Source: DASPKS01 sp035628035
GTDB lineage: Bacteria > Bacteroidota > Rhodothermia > Rhodothermales > Rubricoccaceae
Length of the DNA stretch: 17,140 nt
Assembly: GCA_035628035.1 (NCBI GenBank)
Contig: DASPKS010000168.1
Span: forward strand, 1 to 17,140
Reading direction: 5' to 3'
Shown: one piece after another, positions 7,637 through 14,786 of the stretch
How the letters are laid out: each line of letters starts with the position of its first letter
How positions within the stretch are numbered: position 1 is the stretch's first letter
The notes under the pieces: model-generated
The model's input: the letters and a program-made list of their open reading frames with translations, nothing else
What the model was told of the DNA's origin: nothing
Database searches by the model: none
Position numbers and translations under genes: made by a program

Positions 7637-8787
7637 TCGACGGCCCGTCCGCCCTCGCGGACCTGATCGCCCGCGCGCGGAAGGCTGAGGCTGTCGGGCT
7701 CGACACCGAGTTCGTCTGGGAGCGGACGTACTACCCCCGCCTCGGCGTCGTCCAGCTTTCACTTGCCGAGGACGACGTCCACCTCCTCGACGCCCCTGCG
7801 CTGGGCGACCTCTCGGCGCTGGGCGAGCTGCTCGCCGATGCCTCCGTCGTGAAGGTGCTCCACGACGCGCAGCAGGACCTCACGCTCCTCGCCCGCGCCA
7901 CCGGCGCGCTACCCCGTAACGTTTTCGACACCCAGCGGGCCGGGGGCTTCGTCGGCTTCCTCTCGACGCTCTCGCTGCAGGCGCTCGTCAATGAGCTCGT
8001 GGGCGTTCACCTCCCGAAGGAAGAGACCCGCACGGACTGGCTGCGCCGGCCGCTCTCGGCGAAGCAGTTGGCCTATGCTGAGGAGGACGTGCGCTACCTC
8101 CCCCGGATGCGCCGCCTGCTCCTCGACGCGGCCGAGTCGCGCGGACGCCGCGCGTGGATGGAGGAAGAGATGGCGCGGTACGACGACCCTGCCCTCTACA
8201 ACGAGGCGCCGGTCGAAGAGGCCCTCTCACGTGTGAAGGTGCCAGGGTTCAACCGGCTCTCGGGCCGCCAGCGGGCCGTCCTTCGCGAGCTAGCGATTTG
8301 GCGCGAAGCCGAGGCGCGACGGGCAGACCTCCCGCGTCGGTTCGTGCTTCCCGATGAAGCCCTCGGCGACCTCGCCCGCGTCGGGGCCGACGACCTGCAG
8401 CGGCTCGCGCCGCTCACGCCCAAGCAGCGCGAGCGGTACGGCCGCGCGATCCTCACAGCCGGCGAGCGGGGGCGGACCCTGCCCCCGGAGGCGTGGCCAC
8501 GCTCGCCGGACCGGTCAGAGGATGAGGACGTCGTCGCGGCCCGCACGCTCGTCGCGCAGGCGCTCGTGGCGGGGCGCGCGGCATCGGAGGGACTCGACCC
8601 CGCACTAGTCGCACCGAAGGCCGAGGTCCGCGCGCTCGTCGAGGCCGGGCCGGCCGCCGACCCCGAAAGGCACCCGCTCCTGCGAGGGTGGCGTAGGCAG
8701 TTCGTCGGGGAGGACCTCCTCCGTCTCCTCGGCGGCGACGCGGCCGTCGCGCTCGACCCCGACGCCGGCTGGCCCCGGCTGGCCTGA
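7633..8787 (+). CDS. rnd: Ribonuclease D (DEDDy 3'-5' exoribonuclease with HRDC domain)
   Basis: RNase D trims the 3' ends of tRNA precursors and other small RNAs in the cytoplasm. The 384-residue protein shows the full DEDDy set: Asp24 and Glu26 in GLDTEF (ExoI), Asp82 in LHDAQQDLTLL (ExoII), and Tyr148 and Asp152 in YAEEDVRYL (ExoIII). An HRDC domain follows at about 208-285, including LSGRQRAVLRELAIWRE, and a less conserved C-terminal region of ~100 residues may hold the second HRDC-like bundle of bacterial RNase D. Length and order match the family. The ATG at 7633 overlaps the TlpA stop (ATGA) and places the first catalytic Asp at the expected distance, so an upstream in-frame extension was rejected. 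Pairing with a thioredoxin lipoprotein looks like operon packing, not shared function. Confidence 0.92.
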   Translation: MIDGPSALADLIARARKAEAVGLDTEFVWERTYYPRLGVVQLSLAEDDVHLLDAPALGDLSALGELLADASVVKVLHDAQQDLTLLARATGALPRNVFDTQRAGGFVGFLSTLSLQALVNELVGVHLPKEETRTDWLRRPLSAKQLAYAEEDVRYLPRMRRLLLDAAESRGRRAWMEEEMARYDDPALYNEAPVEEALSRVKVPGFNRLSGRQRAVLRELAIWREAEARRADLPRRFVLPDEALGDLARVGADDLQRLAPLTPKQRERYGRAILTAGERGRTLPPEAWPRSPDRSEDEDVVAARTLVAQALVAGRAASEGLDPALVAPKAEVRALVEAGPAADPERHPLLRGWRRQFVGEDLLRLLGGDAAVALDPDAGWPRLA

Positions 8788-8790
8788 CCC

Positions 8791-8820
8791 TTGGTCGTTC
8801 GGGAGGCGGACCGTAGCTTG
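8791..8820 (+). promoter_or_regulatory. Putative Bacteroidota-type promoter (-33 TTG, -7 TAGCTTG)
   Basis: CTTG at 8790-8793 and TAGCTTG at 8814-8820 are 20 nt apart, matching the Bacteroidota layout of TTTG, a spacer of about 17-23 nt, and TAnnTTTG. The element lies in the 69-bp spacer after RNase D and 36 nt before the start of the PPC-domain gene. It is the best two-part match in the window. Confidence 0.5.
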
Positions 8821-8843
8821 CTCGCCTCACCCTCTCCCTCCCC

Positions 8844-8848
8844 TGGAG
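8844..8848 (+). promoter_or_regulatory. Shine-Dalgarno site (GGAGG) for the PPC-domain gene
   Basis: GGAGG ends 8 nt before the ATG at 8857. It is notable because almost every other gene here lacks a purine-rich ribosome binding site. It also settles the start codon: an alternative in-frame TTG at 8791 would precede both the promoter box and the signal peptide. Confidence 0.7.
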
Positions 8849-8856
8849 GTCTCGTC

Positions 8857-9570
8857 ATGAAGCGTTTCTTCGCTGCCCTCATTATTACTCCTGCGCTGGC
8901 CTTCGCCCAGCCTTCCGACGGTATGCAGTCGGGCGTACTCGAAGAAGGCGACCCCCTGCGCCCGGGCGGGCACTACTACGACGCGTACACCCTCAACCTC
9001 CAAGAGGGCGAGCTCATGACCGTCCGCATGGAGTCGCAGGAGTTCGACACCTACCTCCTCGTGAGGTCGCCCTCCGGCCAGGAGCAGTACAACGACGACT
9101 TCGGGAGCACGGCCGTCTCCCAGATCGACCTCCTCGCCACCGAGGACGGCACGTGGACCGTGTGGGCTACCACGTTCAGCGCCGGCTCGGGCGGCCAGTA
9201 CACCCTTAACATGGAGCGGCAGGGGCAGGCCGAGGTCCGCCTCATCCAGGACCGCCTCGACCGCCAGGACGAGCGCCTCCTCAAGGGCGAGTACGTCGAC
9301 TTCCACACCGTCGAGTCGAACGGCCAGCGGGCGCTCCGCGTGGTGCTTGACCCCCTCGGCTTCACCGGCTTCCTCGCCGTAACCGACCCCTCGGGGACCG
9401 TGCACCGCAGCGACAGCGGTGAGATGATGGAGATGGGCGGCGTGCAGATGCTCACGCTCGGACCGCTCCCCGCCATGCGCGGTCGCTGGCAGGTCGCCGT
9501 GACGACGATGGGGATGGGCGAGGTGGGCGCCTACGACCTCCGCCTTCTCTGGATGCCGCCCGGGAACTGA
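8857..9570 (+). CDS. Secreted protein with two tandem PPC-like beta-sandwich domains
   Basis: The 237-residue product begins with a Sec signal peptide (MKRFFAALIITPALAFA, cleavage likely before Gln18) and is predicted to be exported. Residues about 25-120 resemble the bacterial pre-peptidase C-terminal (PPC) domain: G-V-L near the start, DAYTLNLQEGE, EFDTYLLVRSPSG, a YNDDFG turn, and a closing GQYTLNM strand. Residues about 136-232 look like a second, diverged copy (GEYVDFHTV, GFTGFLAVTDPSG, RGRWQVAV, GAYDLRLLW). No protease or other catalytic domain accompanies them, whereas PPC domains usually sit at the end of secreted hydrolases. It may be a free-standing binding or adhesion module. It is preceded by a promoter-like element and a strong ribosome site. 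The GMC oxidoreductase gene follows 7 nt after its stop. Domain assignment is from pattern recognition; function is unknown. Confidence 0.75.
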   Translation: MKRFFAALIITPALAFAQPSDGMQSGVLEEGDPLRPGGHYYDAYTLNLQEGELMTVRMESQEFDTYLLVRSPSGQEQYNDDFGSTAVSQIDLLATEDGTWTVWATTFSAGSGGQYTLNMERQGQAEVRLIQDRLDRQDERLLKGEYVDFHTVESNGQRALRVVLDPLGFTGFLAVTDPSGTVHRSDSGEMMEMGGVQMLTLGPLPAMRGRWQVAVTTMGMGEVGAYDLRLLWMPPGN

Positions 9571-9577
9571 CGCCGGT

Positions 9578-11176
9578 TTGTTCGACTACGTGATCGTGGG
9601 GGGTGGGACGGCCGGCTGCGTCCTCGCGGGCCGGCTCAGTGAGGACCCGGACTGCCGCGTCCTCCTCCTCGAAGCGGGGGGGGAGGACCGGCGAGCCGAG
9701 ATCCACATCCCGGCGGCGTTCTCGAAGCTGTTCAAGACGGAGGTGGACTGGGCCTACGAGACGGTTCCCCAGCCCCGCCTGTACGACCGCGCGCTCTACT
9801 GGCCGCGCGGGAAGGTGCTCGGGGGGTCGTCCTCCATGAACGCGATGATCTACATCCGCGGGGCCGCCGCCGACTACGACGGCTGGGCCGCGGCCGGCTG
9901 CACGGGCTGGGGCTTCGCCGACGTGCTCCCGTACTTCAAGCGCTCGGAGGACCACGTGCGCGGGCCCTCGGCCTGGCACGGCAAGGGCGGGCCCGTGCCG
10001 GTTACCGACCCCCTCGACCCGAGCCCCGTCAGCCTCGCGTTCGTCGAGGCGGCCCTGCAAGCGGGCCTCCCACGGAACGACGACTTCAACGGGCCCACGC
10101 TCAAGGGCGCCGGGCTCTACCAGCTCACCCAGCGGGGCGGGCGGCGCGTCTCATCAGCGGCGGCGTTCCTGCGCCCGGCGCGATCCCGTCCCAATCTTCG
10201 CATCGAGACGGGCGCGCTCGCCACGCGGATCGTGTTCGACGGACAGCGGGCGGTTGGAGTCGAGTTCCTCCAGGGAGGGGCATCGCACCGGGTAGACGCC
10301 GTGCGCGAAGTGCTCCTCTGCGGGGGGACCGTTAACTCCCCACAGCTCCTGATGCTCTCCGGTGTGGGCCCGGCAAACGATCTCCGACAGCTCGGCCTCC
10401 CGGTCACCGCCGACCGGCCCGCGGTAGGGGCGAACCTTCAGGATCATCCCATCGCCGGGCTGCGATACCGGCTACGGCGTCCCATCTCGCTGATGAACGC
10501 TGAGGGTGCGGTGAGCGTGCTCCGGTACCTCACTACACGGCGCGGTATGCTTACGTCGAACGTGGCCGAGGCCGGCGCGTTTGTCCGCACGCGCGCCGAC
10601 GACCCTGAGCCCGACGTGCAGTACCACGTGGCGCCGGTGCTGTACGAGGACCACGGGCTGAGGCCACCCACCGAGCACGGCTTCTCCATCGGGCCCACGC
10701 TGGTCGCCCCGCGGAGCGTCGGACGCCTCGCGCTCCGCTCGGCCGACCCCACCGAGCCGCCGCTGATCGATCCGAACTACCTCGCCGATGAGGCGGACCT
10801 CACCTCGCTCGTCAAGGGACTTAAGGTGGGCCGAGAGATCGCCCTCCAGCCGGCGCTGGCGTCCTTCCGGGGCGAAGAGCTGACGCCCGGCCCACATGTC
10901 CACACCGACGATGCCCTCGCGGCGTACGTCCGCGCCACGTGCGAGACGCTCTACCACCCCGCCGGGACGTGCCGGATGGGAGCCGACAACGACTCCGTCG
11001 TGGACCCCGACCTTCGCGTGCGCGGCGTCGAAGGGCTCCGCGTCGTCGACGCTTCCGTGATGCCCACCATCGTCCGCGGCAACACGAACGCGCCGACGAT
11101 GATGATCGCGGAGAAGGCGGCCGACCTCCTCCGCATGGAGCGCGGGGCTGAGGCTGCATCGCAGCCGCACGCCTGA
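9578..11176 (+). CDS. GMC-family FAD-dependent oxidoreductase (choline/alcohol dehydrogenase-like)
   Basis: The 532-residue protein carries the GMC hallmarks. The FAD dinucleotide motif VGGGTAGCVLAGRL (residues 7-20) and LLLEAGG (29-35) open the protein. GMC signature 1 follows in YWPRGKVLGGSSSMN (74-88), and signature 2 in GGTVNSPQLLMLSGVG (249-264). The active-site block is YHPAGTCRMG (His460), and the C-terminal GNTNAPTMMIAEKAAD supplies the partner Asn (504). These flavoenzymes oxidise alcohols such as choline, aliphatic or aromatic alcohols to aldehydes; the overall pattern is closest to choline/alcohol dehydrogenases, but the substrate is not readable. TTG at 9578 is the start because it puts the FAD motif at residue 7; no ATG or GTG lies nearby. 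There is no export signal, so it should be cytoplasmic despite its secreted upstream neighbour. Its end converges with the minus-strand Nfu_N gene. Confidence 0.92.
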   Translation: MFDYVIVGGGTAGCVLAGRLSEDPDCRVLLLEAGGEDRRAEIHIPAAFSKLFKTEVDWAYETVPQPRLYDRALYWPRGKVLGGSSSMNAMIYIRGAAADYDGWAAAGCTGWGFADVLPYFKRSEDHVRGPSAWHGKGGPVPVTDPLDPSPVSLAFVEAALQAGLPRNDDFNGPTLKGAGLYQLTQRGGRRVSSAAAFLRPARSRPNLRIETGALATRIVFDGQRAVGVEFLQGGASHRVDAVREVLLCGGTVNSPQLLMLSGVGPANDLRQLGLPVTADRPAVGANLQDHPIAGLRYRLRRPISLMNAEGAVSVLRYLTTRRGMLTSNVAEAGAFVRTRADDPEPDVQYHVAPVLYEDHGLRPPTEHGFSIGPTLVAPRSVGRLALRSADPTEPPLIDPNYLADEADLTSLVKGLKVGREIALQPALASFRGEELTPGPHVHTDDALAAYVRATCETLYHPAGTCRMGADNDSVVDPDLRVRGVEGLRVVDASVMPTIVRGNTNAPTMMIAEKAADLLRMERGAEAASQPHA

Positions 11177-11187
11177 GCAGTACTCAG
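11173..11187. repeat. Short inverted repeat spanning two convergent stop codons
   Basis: CTGAG and CTCAG flank a 5-nt CAGTA loop. The left arm contains the TGA of the GMC gene and the right arm contains the minus-strand TGA of the Nfu_N gene. A 5-bp stem with no U-tract is too weak to call a terminator, but it is the only structure in the 7-bp convergent junction. Confidence 0.35.
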
Positions 11188-11462
11188 CCCTTGGCGGCGA
11201 GGTGCTGTTCCAGCACCCGCTGGATACCGTCGGTGAGCCCGTTCCAGCTCGCGGCGGGCTGCTTCGTCACCGTCACGAAGCCGGGCGTGACGAACACGTT
11301 GGCGACGCCGTCGAGGGCGAAGAGCGCAGCGCCGAGGGGGTCGCCCTCCGCGTCGCGGACCGAGCCGAACGCGCGCATCCCACTGTCCAAGAACGTCCCA
11401 GAGGCCGCCACGAACTTGAGGCTGTCGGGGTTCGGTGTGGGTTGCGGAGTGACGGCCGGCAT
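11184..11462 (-). CDS. Stand-alone Nfu/NifU N-terminal domain protein
   Basis: The 92-residue protein begins MPAVTPQPTPNPDSLKF, the hallmark of the Nfu N-terminal domain (Nfu_N). It continues with DPLGAALFALDGVANVFVTPGFVTVTK, the core strand-helix region of that domain. In mitochondrial and many bacterial Nfu scaffolds this domain precedes a NifU C-terminal domain with a CxxC iron-sulfur ligand pair. Here the NifU domain and any Cys are missing and the gene ends naturally. The product may assist iron-sulfur protein maturation through protein contacts, but it cannot itself hold a cluster by the usual ligands. ATG 11462 places the TPNP motif at the usual N-terminal position; the open frame upstream has no family features. 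It is convergent with the GMC gene and divergent from the Holin-X-like gene. Confidence 0.82.
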   Translation of the reverse strand: MPAVTPQPTPNPDSLKFVAASGTFLDSGMRAFGSVRDAEGDPLGAALFALDGVANVFVTPGFVTVTKQPAASWNGLTDGIQRVLEQHLAAKG

Positions 11463-11547
11463 GGGGTCAGGCGTAAACAAAATGGAGGCTCGGGGGTAGA
11501 GTCCCCGCTCCTCGCGTTCGTAACGCCCCCCTCTGCCCCTCGTTTCC

Positions 11548-12045
11548 ATGGCCGAACGGCTTGCCCCTCCCGACGGTCGCGCGTCCTCCGCTTCCTCTCG
11601 CCCGAACCCCAGCCAACCTGTCCGTTTGGACGGCGATGGACTCCCTGCTTCCCGCTCCCCGTACGGTCCGAACGCCGTCGTCCCGGCGCCCCCGGAGCGG
11701 CGCCTCCCCGCGCACAGGAACAAGGTCGCCCGCATCAGCGACCACCTAGCCGGCGTTTCTGAGGACCTCCGCGAGTGGGTCGAGCTCCGCATCGCGCTAG
11801 CGAAGGCGGAAGTGACGGAGCAGGCGAAGCTCTACGCTGGCCAGGCAGCCGCCGGGGTCGTCGCGCTGCTCGCGCTCCTCTTCGGGCTCGTCGCCCTCGC
11901 GCATGGCCTCGGCGCCTGGCTCGGCCACCCCGGATGGGGCTTCCTCGCCGTGACCGTTCTTCTCGTCCTCGTCGCATGCAGCGTGTACGGCTACCTCGTC
12001 GTGCTGCCGCAGCGCCGAACCGCCCGTTCTCATGACCAACGCTGA
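11548..12045 (+). CDS. YqjE/Holin-X-like membrane protein (phage holin superfamily III)
   Basis: The 165-residue protein has three parts: a Pro/Ser-rich low-complexity N terminus (about 1-55), an amphipathic helix rich in Glu/Lys/Ala (about 60-97, including DLREWVELRIALAKAEVTEQ), and two membrane helices (about 99-121 and 130-153). A helix of the form W-V-E-L-R-I-A-L-A-K-A-E followed by a hairpin of two membrane helices is typical of the DUF1469/Holin-X family that includes E. coli YqjE. Despite the family name, chromosomal members are not lytic phage proteins. The last 14 bp overlap the next gene, which is YqjD-like, matching the yqjD-yqjE pairing seen in enterobacteria. The 85-bp spacer to the divergent Nfu_N gene shows no clear promoter for this gene. 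Family is likely, function unknown. Confidence 0.75.
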   Translation: MAERLAPPDGRASSASSRPNPSQPVRLDGDGLPASRSPYGPNAVVPAPPERRLPAHRNKVARISDHLAGVSEDLREWVELRIALAKAEVTEQAKLYAGQAAAGVVALLALLFGLVALAHGLGAWLGHPGWGFLAVTVLLVLVACSVYGYLVVLPQRRTARSHDQR

Positions 12046-12601
12046 CGTCACCGTCTACACCGACACCCCCGAGACGAGCGCCGATCTCCGGCGCCGGCTG
12101 GAGACCCGCGCGGCCTCCCTCAAGGACCACATCGAGGGGCTCAAGCAGGAGCTCACCACGCCCCCTGACTTCTCCATCGCGGGTCGCCCCGCCCTCGACT
12201 ACATCCGCTCGCAGCCGTTCCTCGCAGCGGCGGTCGCCCTCGGCGTGGGCGCGCTCTCCGGGACCCTCCTCGGTGCCCGGGCGCGGCGCCGCCGGATCGA
12301 GGCGGCCGGGTCGCTCGACGAGGCGCTTACGCGCGTGCTGGAGAACCCCTCCGTCCACCACCTCCGCGACGACCGGTCGAGCGCGATGGTGCGGCTCCTC
12401 CGCGAGGAGCGGCCCGTGATTGTGTATCATCCGAAGAACGTCGAGAAGAGCTCCCCGATTGGGACGGCGCTCCAGGCCGCGATGGGGTTCGGGATGAAGG
12501 CTGCGATGGACCACCTCACCAAGAAACTTACCGGCCGGCGGGAGCTTTTCGACGCGATGAAAGAAGCCGATACCAAGCCCGACCCCCCGCCGACGACCTG
12601 A
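12032..12601 (+). CDS. YqjD/DUF883-like single-span membrane protein
   Basis: The 189-residue protein has an N-terminal helical region with heptad-like spacing (about 16-42, DLRRRLETRAASLKDHIEGL). Next comes one hydrophobic span (about 60-83, QPFLAAAVALGVGALSGTLLGAR) followed by an Arg cluster, then a soluble C-terminal half rich in charged residues. A helical stretch before a Gly/Ala-rich span ending in basic residues is the pattern of the ElaB/YqjD (DUF883) family, membrane-anchored proteins reported to bind ribosomes in E. coli. However, the long C-terminal half (about 90-189) is not typical, so this is a family-like call. It overlaps the YqjE-like gene by 14 bp and is followed after 6 nt by another membrane-protein gene, consistent with one envelope operon. 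Confidence 0.55.
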   Translation: MTNADVTVYTDTPETSADLRRRLETRAASLKDHIEGLKQELTTPPDFSIAGRPALDYIRSQPFLAAAVALGVGALSGTLLGARARRRRIEAAGSLDEALTRVLENPSVHHLRDDRSSAMVRLLREERPVIVYHPKNVEKSSPIGTALQAAMGFGMKAAMDHLTKKLTGRRELFDAMKEADTKPDPPPTT

Positions 12602-12607
12602 CCCCGG

Positions 12608-13045
12608 ATGCTGGCCCTCCTCTTCTCGATGTTCCTCGTGCTCGTCGCGGCGGGGACGCTGCTCCTGTTCGACCTCCGGGGGGAAGGGCTCGAAGCAACT
12701 TCCGGGTGGGCGGTGGTGCAGGCCGTGCTCTACGGCATGGCCGCCGTGACCGGGTCGGCCCTCCTCGTGGCGCTCCTCCGCGGCGAAGGGGCCGTGGTTC
12801 TTGCGCTCGCGCCCCTCACGGGCCTGAGCTTCCTTCGGTTCTCGCTGTTGGCAAGGCGGTGGTGGAAGGGGTGGCGGCACGTGCTCTTCGTGACTGGCGT
12901 GTTCGCCCTCGGGCTCGTGCTCAGCCTCCGCTGGCTGCCAGTCCCGCTGAACCGGACGGTGCTGCTGGAAGGCGTCCACCGCGAGGTCGTGTTGCCGGCG
13001 CCGCCGAGCATCGACCCCTCGGCCGAGCGCGCGGTGCGGGCGTGA
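12608..13045 (+). CDS. Hypothetical integral membrane protein
   Basis: I do not recognise this 145-residue protein. It contains about four hydrophobic segments (roughly residues 1-21, 33-58, 62-84 and 91-110). A basic stretch RRWWKGWRHV sits between the third and fourth, and a soluble C-terminal tail of about 35 residues follows. The spacing of 6 nt to the YqjD-like gene and the same orientation suggest cotranscription with the YqjE/YqjD-like pair. No catalytic motif, lipobox or Cys pair is visible. It may take the place held by a third small membrane-associated gene in the enterobacterial yqj cluster, but it shows no similarity that I can recognise. The 63-bp spacer after it carries the adk promoter-like element. 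Confidence 0.75.
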   Translation: MLALLFSMFLVLVAAGTLLLFDLRGEGLEATSGWAVVQAVLYGMAAVTGSALLVALLRGEGAVVLALAPLTGLSFLRFSLLARRWWKGWRHVLFVTGVFALGLVLSLRWLPVPLNRTVLLEGVHREVVLPAPPSIDPSAERAVRA

Positions 13046-13073
13046 GGGCGCTGGCGGGGTGAGCGCGCCGGGC

Positions 13074-13080
13074 TATCTTC
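13074..13080 (+). promoter_or_regulatory. Putative -7-like promoter element upstream of adk
   Basis: TATCTTC followed by AG lies 28 nt before the adk ATG in a 63-bp spacer. It is the same form as the element before the ParA-type gene (TATTTTC-AG). A CTGG at 13051-13054 sits at about the -33 distance but is a poor match to TTTG. Confidence 0.5.
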
Positions 13081-13108
13081 AGCGCCCCGGCTCTCGCTTC
13101 CTCACCCG

Positions 13109-13750
13109 ATGCGTCTCGTTTTCTTCGGCCCGCCCGGCGCCGGCAAGGGCACCCAGGCCAAGCGGCTCGCCCAGCAGCACGGCCTCCGTCACGTCTCTAC
13201 CGGCGACCTCCTCCGCGCGGCCCGCGAGCAGCGCACGCCGGTGGGCCTCGACGCCGAGCGCTACCTCTCCGCCGGACTCCTCGTCCCCGATGACGTCGTG
13301 AACCGCCTGGTCGCCGACGCGCTCTATGAAGCCGACTACGATGGCGTGATCCTGGATGGCTACCCCCGCACCGTCGAGCAGGCCGAGTGGCTCCTCGGCG
13401 AGCTCCGCGCGCGCAAGGCCCCGCTCGACGCCGTCGTCAGCCTCCGCGTGCCGGAGGAGCACATCGTGCAGCGGCTTTCGCGCCGCCGCACCGACCCCGA
13501 GACGGGCCACATTTACCACCTCGACTTCAACCCGCCCCCGCCCGACATCCCCGAAGAGCGGCTGCACCAACGGGATGACGACCAGCCCGACTCGATTCGG
13601 AAACGGCTGGAGGTCTATCGAAAGGAGACGTACCCGCTGGAGGCGTTTTTCCGGGAGGAGGGGGTCCCCTTTGTTGAGGTCGACGGCGTTGGTTCTCTCG
13701 AGGAGGTGACGTCCCGTGTGGGTAAGGCCCTTGAGCCTTTCCGCCGCTGA
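13109..13750 (+). CDS. adk: Adenylate kinase
   Basis: Adenylate kinase interconverts ATP plus AMP with two ADP in the cytoplasm. The 213-residue protein has the P-loop GPPGAGKGT (residues 7-15), the AMP-binding HVSTGDLLR block, the DGYPRT motif (Tyr in place of the common Phe) and a long-form LID containing GHIYHLDFNPPP. The LID lacks the four Cys of zinc-binding adenylate kinases, so it is of the non-zinc type. LID Arg is replaced in GHIYH, where many homologs have GRIYH or GRVYH. The ATG sits 28 nt after a TATCTTC element, and the prenyl synthase gene starts at or just before the adk stop, so the two are probably cotranscribed. Confidence 0.97.
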   Translation: MRLVFFGPPGAGKGTQAKRLAQQHGLRHVSTGDLLRAAREQRTPVGLDAERYLSAGLLVPDDVVNRLVADALYEADYDGVILDGYPRTVEQAEWLLGELRARKAPLDAVVSLRVPEEHIVQRLSRRRTDPETGHIYHLDFNPPPPDIPEERLHQRDDDQPDSIRKRLEVYRKETYPLEAFFREEGVPFVEVDGVGSLEEVTSRVGKALEPFRR

Positions 13751-13754
13751 ACCG

Positions 13755-14753
13755 GTGAAAGGGGAGGGCGACCAGGCGGAGGCGCACGTCCGTGCGCTTG
13801 TGGGGCAGGTCGAGGCGGGGCTGGTGGCCCTCGCGCTTCCTGATGCGCCGGAGCCGCTCTACGCGCCGGTGCGGTACGTGCTCGAAAGCGGGGGGAAGCG
13901 GCTGCGGCCGGTGTTGCTGCTCCTCGGGGCCGAGGCCTACGGCGGCGAATCGGCCCTAAAGAGGGCGATGCCGGCGGCACTCGCGGTCGAGGTCTTCCAC
14001 GCCTTCACGCTCGTACATGACGATATCATGGACCACGCCGCCGAGCGGCGCGGGCGCCCGACCGTCCACGTGCGCTGGGACGAGCCGACGGCGATCCTCG
14101 TGGGCGACCTCCTGATGGCGCTCGCCTACGACCTCCTCGCGAAGGTCGAGACCGACCACCTCCGTGAGGTGCTTCGTTCCTTTCACCAGATGGTCCTCCG
14201 CCTCTGCGAGGGGCAGGCGCTCGACAAGGCCTTCGAGCAGCGGACCGACGTCTCGGTGCCCGACTACCTCGACATGATCGAGCGCAAAACGGGCGCGCTC
14301 GTCGAGGCGGCGCTGGAGATCGGCGGCTGGGTCGGCGGTGCCGACGCAGCCGGACGCGCGGCCCTCCGCCGGTTCGGGCAGGCGCTCGGCCGTGCCTTCC
14401 AGATCCAGGACGACCTCCTCGACCTCACCGCGGAAGACGCCGGCTGGGGGAAGACGGTGGGCGGCGACCTCGTCGAGGGGAAGAAAACGTTCCTCCTGCT
14501 GCGCGCGCTGGAGCGGTCGGCAGGGGAGGAGCACACGTGGTTCGCGCGGATCCCTTCGGCGGGGGGGCTGCCCGCCGAAGAGGTCCCGGAAGCCCGCGTG
14601 CGGATGGAGGGGCTCGGTGTGCTGGCCGAGGCCCGTGACACCGTCCGCGCCCAGTCCAACGAGGCGCTGGCGGCGTTGGCGGTGCTCCCTCCGTCGAGCG
14701 CGCGGGAGGCGCTCGGGTGGCTGACCCGGCAGCTCGTAGGGCGGGCACGGTAG
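13755..14753 (+). CDS. Trans-isoprenyl diphosphate synthase (FPP/GGPP/polyprenyl type)
   Basis: These enzymes extend allylic diphosphates with isopentenyl diphosphate to build precursors of quinones, undecaprenyl lipids and carotenoids. The protein carries GGKRLRP (residues 46-52), the first Asp-rich motif in VHDDIMDHAAERRGRPT (D89-D93) and the second in FQIQDDLLD (D219-D223), plus a KTGALVEAA helix. There is no two-residue insertion in the first Asp motif. Phe occupies the fifth position before it, but chain length cannot be decided from this. GTG 13755, 4 nt after the adk stop, gives 332 residues and a normal N terminus. An alternative GTG at 13716 inside adk would add 13 residues. Its stop is 67 nt before the HPr start. 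Confidence 0.93.
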   Translation: MKGEGDQAEAHVRALVGQVEAGLVALALPDAPEPLYAPVRYVLESGGKRLRPVLLLLGAEAYGGESALKRAMPAALAVEVFHAFTLVHDDIMDHAAERRGRPTVHVRWDEPTAILVGDLLMALAYDLLAKVETDHLREVLRSFHQMVLRLCEGQALDKAFEQRTDVSVPDYLDMIERKTGALVEAALEIGGWVGGADAAGRAALRRFGQALGRAFQIQDDLLDLTAEDAGWGKTVGGDLVEGKKTFLLLRALERSAGEEHTWFARIPSAGGLPAEEVPEARVRMEGLGVLAEARDTVRAQSNEALAALAVLPPSSAREALGWLTRQLVGRAR

Positions 14754-14786
14754 AACGGGGCCCTCGCAGCGGATGGGGGTGGCGCG

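Noticed and set aside
11478..11484. Minus-strand CATTTTG as a -7 box for the Nfu_N gene
   Set aside because: It lacks the leading T, sits only 15 nt from the start codon and has no -33 partner.
11548..12045. Prophage remnant suggested by the holin-family name
   Set aside because: No endolysin, capsid, integrase or attachment-site repeat is nearby; Holin-X/YqjE proteins are common chromosomal envelope proteins.
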